Source of the DNA: an uncultured Lachnospiraceae bacterium
Lineage (GTDB): Bacteria; Bacillota; Clostridia; Lachnospirales; Lachnospiraceae
Length of the DNA: 5,049 nt
Direction: 5' to 3'
Assembly: GCA_947177925.1 (NCBI GenBank)
Contig: CAMWWJ010000245.1
Location: forward strand, 1 to 5,049
In this document: piece by piece, positions 5,041 to 5,049 of the stretch
Numbering within the stretch: position 1 is the stretch's first letter
Layout of the letters: every line of letters starts with the position of its first letter
The notes under the pieces: generated by a model
Seen by the model: the letters and a program-made list of their open reading frames with translations, nothing else
What the model was told of the DNA's origin: nothing
Databases searched by the model: none
Program-made: the position numbers and the translations under genes

Positions 5041-5049
5041 GACCCGACC

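Overview
The window looks like chromosomal DNA of a low-to-mid G+C Gram-positive anaerobe of the class Clostridia, most likely the family Lachnospiraceae. The basis is the protein style (PfkA, a TrmH-family methyltransferase, ProC and an SH3b/SleB-type cell-wall hydrolase), AGGAGG-type ribosome binding sites, and sigma-A promoters with 17-bp spacers. The assignment comes from pattern recognition, not from a search.

Layout, with all genes on the + strand. (1) A promoter at 68-96 drives pfkA (124-1098), an ATP-type 6-phosphofructokinase. (2) The 345-base gap after pfkA holds a highly structured repeat (1152-1332), a 14-bp tandem repeat and a strong promoter (1378-1406). (3) That promoter starts a two-gene unit: a TrmH/SpoU-family RNA 2'-O-methyltransferase (1444-2250) and, 16 bases later, proC (2267-3061), closed by a hairpin terminator. 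(4) A consensus TTGACA-N17-TATGAT promoter, with a leader of 11-bp periodic repeats, precedes a secreted hydrolase (3275-4435) with two SH3b domains and a SleB-like catalytic domain. It ends at its own terminator. (5) The last 550 bases have no convincing gene. They hold the second copy of the structured repeat (4517-4698), a degenerate hairpin, and two tandem hairpins sharing an AYGGAC loop at the window edge.

The genes are ordinary housekeeping and envelope functions (glycolysis, RNA modification, proline synthesis, peptidoglycan turnover) in separate transcription units, not an obvious pathway cluster.

The most notable content is intergenic. The two ~181-bp repeat copies each fold into one ~144-base hairpin. 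They differ at 29 of 144 positions, yet 24 of those differences form 12 fully compensated base-pair changes and one more converts a G-U pair to G-C. Only four differences are unpaired, and the internal loops are almost frozen. That pattern indicates a conserved structured RNA, or a structure-dependent mobile DNA element. I could not confidently assign it to a named family.
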